From Pseudomonas sp. PH1b (GTDB taxonomy: Bacteria; Pseudomonadota; Gammaproteobacteria; Pseudomonadales; Pseudomonadaceae): 64,000 bases of DNA. The first letter of the stretch is position 1. Each line of letters begins with the position of its first letter. Positions 62,087-64,000 of this stretch are shown one piece after another. The stretch is from positions 62,001 through 126,000 of the forward strand of contig NZ_AYMU01000010.1 in NCBI RefSeq assembly GCF_000633395.1, read 5' to 3'. The position numbers were made by a program, and so were the translations under genes. A model generated the notes under the pieces. It saw only the letters and a list, made by a program, of their open reading frames with translations. It was not told where the DNA came from and did no database searches.

Positions 62087-62173
62087 ATGGAGCGAGGTCA
62101 TGTCATCGGCACCCAGCGTAGACAATGGGGCAGTTTGCCTGCTTCAGCAGCTGATCACTTCCTGCGTATTTGA
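62087..62173 (+). CDS. Possible 28-residue peptide
   Basis: ATG at 62087 is preceded by an excellent ribosome site, GGGAGGTAGAACC, and opens a 28-codon frame to TGA at 62171-62173. The peptide MERGHVIGTQRRQWGS is basic. It has no known relative and may be a chance frame. Confidence 0.2.
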   Translation: MERGHVIGTQRRQWGSLPASAADHFLRI

Positions 62174-62197
62174 ACGCGTGGTCTCATTGCGCCGAAG

Positions 62198-62707
62198 TCA
62201 TACAGTCTGCCCCGGCAGCCACGCCCAGAACATTCCTGCGCCATACAGTCCCAGCCCGAACACCGAATGGGACAGCAGGCTGCGCAGCCGGGCGGTATGG
62301 GGCTTGGGCGTGTTGCTCGCAGCTACCCCCAGACCCATGCCCGGTTGCATCAGCAAGAACGGCGCCGCTACCGTCAGTACGCCAATGATCAGGGCCGGAG
62401 CCAACGTCGGCTGGTGGGCCCAGCCAGGGCCACAGATCAGCAGCAACAGTGCCGCAAAGATTACGCCGATCAGGTAGTGGGCCAGCCAGCCCAAGGCCTT
62501 TTCCCCTGCCACCGGTGCGGCTGCGGCGATGTTCTGGTGCATGAACTGTCCCTTGGGAAAATGGCCGATCCAGCGTCCGACCATGGCCCAGTTGAGCCCG
62601 GGGATGTTCAAGGCTCGCGCCAGAAACAGTGTCCAAAGGTCGAGGATCAGGGTGGCACCGGCGCCGATCAGCACGGCCGGTAAAATCAACCTCATGAGGT
62701 CTTGCAT
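62198..62707 (-). CDS. DUF2938 membrane protein
   Basis: A 169-residue protein with four predicted membrane segments and the DUF2938 pattern (GAGATLILDLWTLFLARALN, WAMVGRWIGHFPKGQF). The family has no known activity. AAGGAG lies close upstream of the ATG at 62707. It is divergent from an ArsR-rhodanese gene, with a shared palindromic operator, so it is likely regulated by that protein. Confidence 0.85.
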   Translation of the reverse strand: MQDLMRLILPAVLIGAGATLILDLWTLFLARALNIPGLNWAMVGRWIGHFPKGQFMHQNIAAAAPVAGEKALGWLAHYLIGVIFAALLLLICGPGWAHQPTLAPALIIGVLTVAAPFLLMQPGMGLGVAASNTPKPHTARLRSLLSHSVFGLGLYGAGMFWAWLPGQTV

Positions 62708-62767
62708 AAGAACTCCTTCAAGTGTGATGCACTGCGGTTCTGTTGAGTGTATTGCCGTGTTAAGCTT

Positions 62768-62791
62768 TCATTCAATTTAATGATTGAATGA
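62768..62791. promoter_or_regulatory. Palindromic operator for the ArsR-type regulator
   Basis: TCATTCAAT (62768-62776), 6 bp, ATTGAATGA (62783-62791) is a perfect 9-bp inverted repeat in the AT-rich gap between the DUF2938 and ArsR-rhodanese genes. Its length and position suit an ArsR dimer that represses both. Confidence 0.75.
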
Positions 62792-62815
62792 TCAATAAAT
62801 CAGCAGGAGCTGTCA

Positions 62816-63481
62816 ATGAGCGATTCGCTGTCCCCTCAATTGCCCCTGGCCGACATGGCCGAGCTGGCACGTATTCTCGGGCACCATCACCGCTTGATCC
62901 TGCTGGAGCACATCGCTCGCGGTGAGCAGCCGGTGGAGCGCCTGGTGGAGGCCTCAGGCCTTTCAGTGGCCAATACGTCCCAGCACTTGCAGCAACTGCG
63001 CCGAGGTGGCTTTGTGCAGACCCGGCGTGATGGCAAGCGCGTGCTCTACAGCCTGGCCCAGGGCCCGCTGGCGCCGCTGCTCGGTGCCTTGCGCCAGTAC
63101 GTCGACCACAACCACGGGCAGATCCGTGAACTGCTGGCCGACAGCGCGCAGCAACCGACGCGACTGGAAGGCATTTCCCGGGATGAGCTGCGTCAGCGTC
63201 TGCAAGAGGGCGGCATGACCCTGCTGGACGTGCGTGCGCCTGAAGAGTTCGCCCGGGGGCATTTGCCGGGGGCGATCAACATTCCCGTGGAGGAACTCGA
63301 GCAGCGCCTGGCGGAACTGCCTGCCGGCCAGGAGCTGGTGGCGTACTGCCGCGGGCCCTATTGCGTGCTGTCGCAGCATGCCGCGGCCTTGCTGCGCACC
63401 AAGGGCTTCAAGGTGCGTCGGCTGGATGATGGATTCAGCGACTGGCAAGCGGCGGGGCTGGGGGTGGAGAGTACCGAGTAA
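62816..63481 (+). CDS. ArsR-family regulator fused to a rhodanese domain
   Basis: A 221-residue fusion. Residues about 10-100 form an ArsR winged helix (VERLVEASGLSVANTSQHLQ) without the usual metal-binding cysteines. Residues about 118-218 form a rhodanese domain with the catalytic Cys178 in YCRGPYC and a second Cys183. The rhodanese part could sense or carry persulfide sulfur and so release DNA. The ATG at 62816 follows CAGGAGC. It likely represses itself and the divergent DUF2938 gene. Confidence 0.92.
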   Translation: MSDSLSPQLPLADMAELARILGHHHRLILLEHIARGEQPVERLVEASGLSVANTSQHLQQLRRGGFVQTRRDGKRVLYSLAQGPLAPLLGALRQYVDHNHGQIRELLADSAQQPTRLEGISRDELRQRLQEGGMTLLDVRAPEEFARGHLPGAINIPVEELEQRLAELPAGQELVAYCRGPYCVLSQHAAALLRTKGFKVRRLDDGFSDWQAAGLGVESTE

Positions 63482-63696
63482 AAGTGTCGCAGAACCCGAC
63501 ATACAGGACATTGCCCACAGGGCCATGATCCATATCAACGGGCTTTTCAGAAAAATCCGCTATAAGGGAAGCAGCCTCGAACTCACAAGGTATCGGGGCC
63601 CGGGCCTGCACCGTGAAGGCCCGAGACAATTAATAAAAACCTTTGTGGACATCGGCCGAGGGGACCACCCCAGGCGGATTTTAAAGGAATAACCTG

Positions 63697-64000
63697 ATGG
63701 CTTTATCTTTGTCCCGCCTGTGCCTGCTGGGCGCCGCGTTGCTTTGCATACATCCCGCCCAAGGCAGTGAGCCGACCCCGGCAACTGCCAGCCCTGATTC
63801 CGACTTGATCCAGCGTGGCCAGTATGTGGCCCAGCTCGGCGACTGCATTGCCTGTCACACCGCCAAGGGCGGAGCCACCATGGCCGGTGGTCTGGAGTTG
63901 AAGACGCCCATGGGCACCATCTACTCCAGCAACATCACGCCGGATAAGGACACCGGTATCGGCAACTACAGCTTCGACGCATTCGATCGTGCGATGCGTG
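63697..64000 (+). CDS. Exported cytochrome c, dehydrogenase subunit (partial)
   Basis: The window ends inside this gene; about 101 codons are present. A signal peptide (LSRLCLLGAALLCIHPAQG) is followed by a haem-binding site CIACH and the LELKTPMGTIYSSNITPDK segment of the multi-haem cytochrome subunits of membrane alcohol, aldehyde and gluconate dehydrogenases. These pass electrons to ubiquinone. AAAGGAATAACCTG precedes the ATG. Partner subunits would lie downstream. Confidence 0.88.
   Translation, partial: MALSLSRLCLLGAALLCIHPAQGSEPTPATASPDSDLIQRGQYVAQLGDCIACHTAKGGATMAGGLELKTPMGTIYSSNITPDKDTGIGNYSFDAFDRAMR

Noticed and set aside
1..64000. tRNA, rRNA, CRISPR arrays, insertion sequences, prophage genes and integrases
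   Set aside because: I looked for clover-leaf or repeat-spacer patterns and transposase or integrase motifs and found none, so the low-GC island at 33269-35820 has no visible mobility gene or attachment site.

Overview
This 64-kb window looks like a chromosomal stretch of a Pseudomonas of the P. fluorescens group. The evidence is high GC with typical pseudomonad codon use, a dcw cluster ending ftsQ-ftsA-ftsZ-lpxC, an OprD-type porin, norR/hmp, cyoABCDE, an arginine-transaminase (aruH/aruI) locus and a REP-type repeat with the GGCTTGCC core. I saw no rRNA, tRNA, CRISPR array, insertion sequence or prophage.

Layout. 1-7980: end of the dcw cluster (murG, murC, ddlB, ftsQ, ftsA, ftsZ) and lpxC, closed by a strong terminator. 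7992-11600: a membrane diguanylate cyclase, an OprD porin probably starting at TTG, a small secreted protein and an inverted REP pair. 11611-17903: a minus-strand operon for an RND efflux pump (fusion protein, permease) plus its two-component system. 18128-22808: a small unknown protein, an Aer-like PAS chemoreceptor, a cysteine-cluster protein, a secreted protein, an acetyltransferase and CheV, whose gene carries a sigma-28 promoter. 23038-25932: divergent norR and hmp with NorR sites and a sigma-54 promoter between them. 26319-33203: dsbB, the cytochrome bo3 oxidase operon cyoABCDE behind a long structured leader, and a cytochrome b561.

33269-37465 is the most unusual part. It holds a queC of enterobacterial type, a low-GC pair of an XRE regulator and a VUT/YhhQ-type transporter with an extra N-terminal domain, and a serine-hydroxymethyltransferase homologue that keeps the PLP lysine but has lost the substrate-binding arginine and the catalytic tyrosines. 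Together these suggest an acquired 7-deazaguanine-related module of unknown output.

37496-49086: a conserved unknown, a membrane protein, a CobW GTPase, an amidohydrolase, and an arginine-transaminase locus (aruH, a polar amino-acid ABC transporter, a LysR regulator and aruI) that would import arginine and convert it via 2-ketoarginine to 4-guanidinobutyraldehyde. 49168-51331: a HIT protein, an acetyltransferase and a secreted DUF4087 protein. 51514-57099: a two-component system divergent from an exported methionine-sulfoxide repair operon (Tat-type MsrB, a DipZ-like transmembrane thioredoxin reductase and MsrA). Both Msr proteins lack a resolving cysteine, which points to the DipZ-like protein as their direct reductant. 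57190-59973: a lipoprotein, a SUKH-family protein and two poorly known proteins. 59998-64000: a 2-aminoadipate-type transaminase, a DedA protein, a DUF2938 protein divergent from an ArsR-rhodanese fusion with a clear operator palindrome, and the start of an exported cytochrome c.
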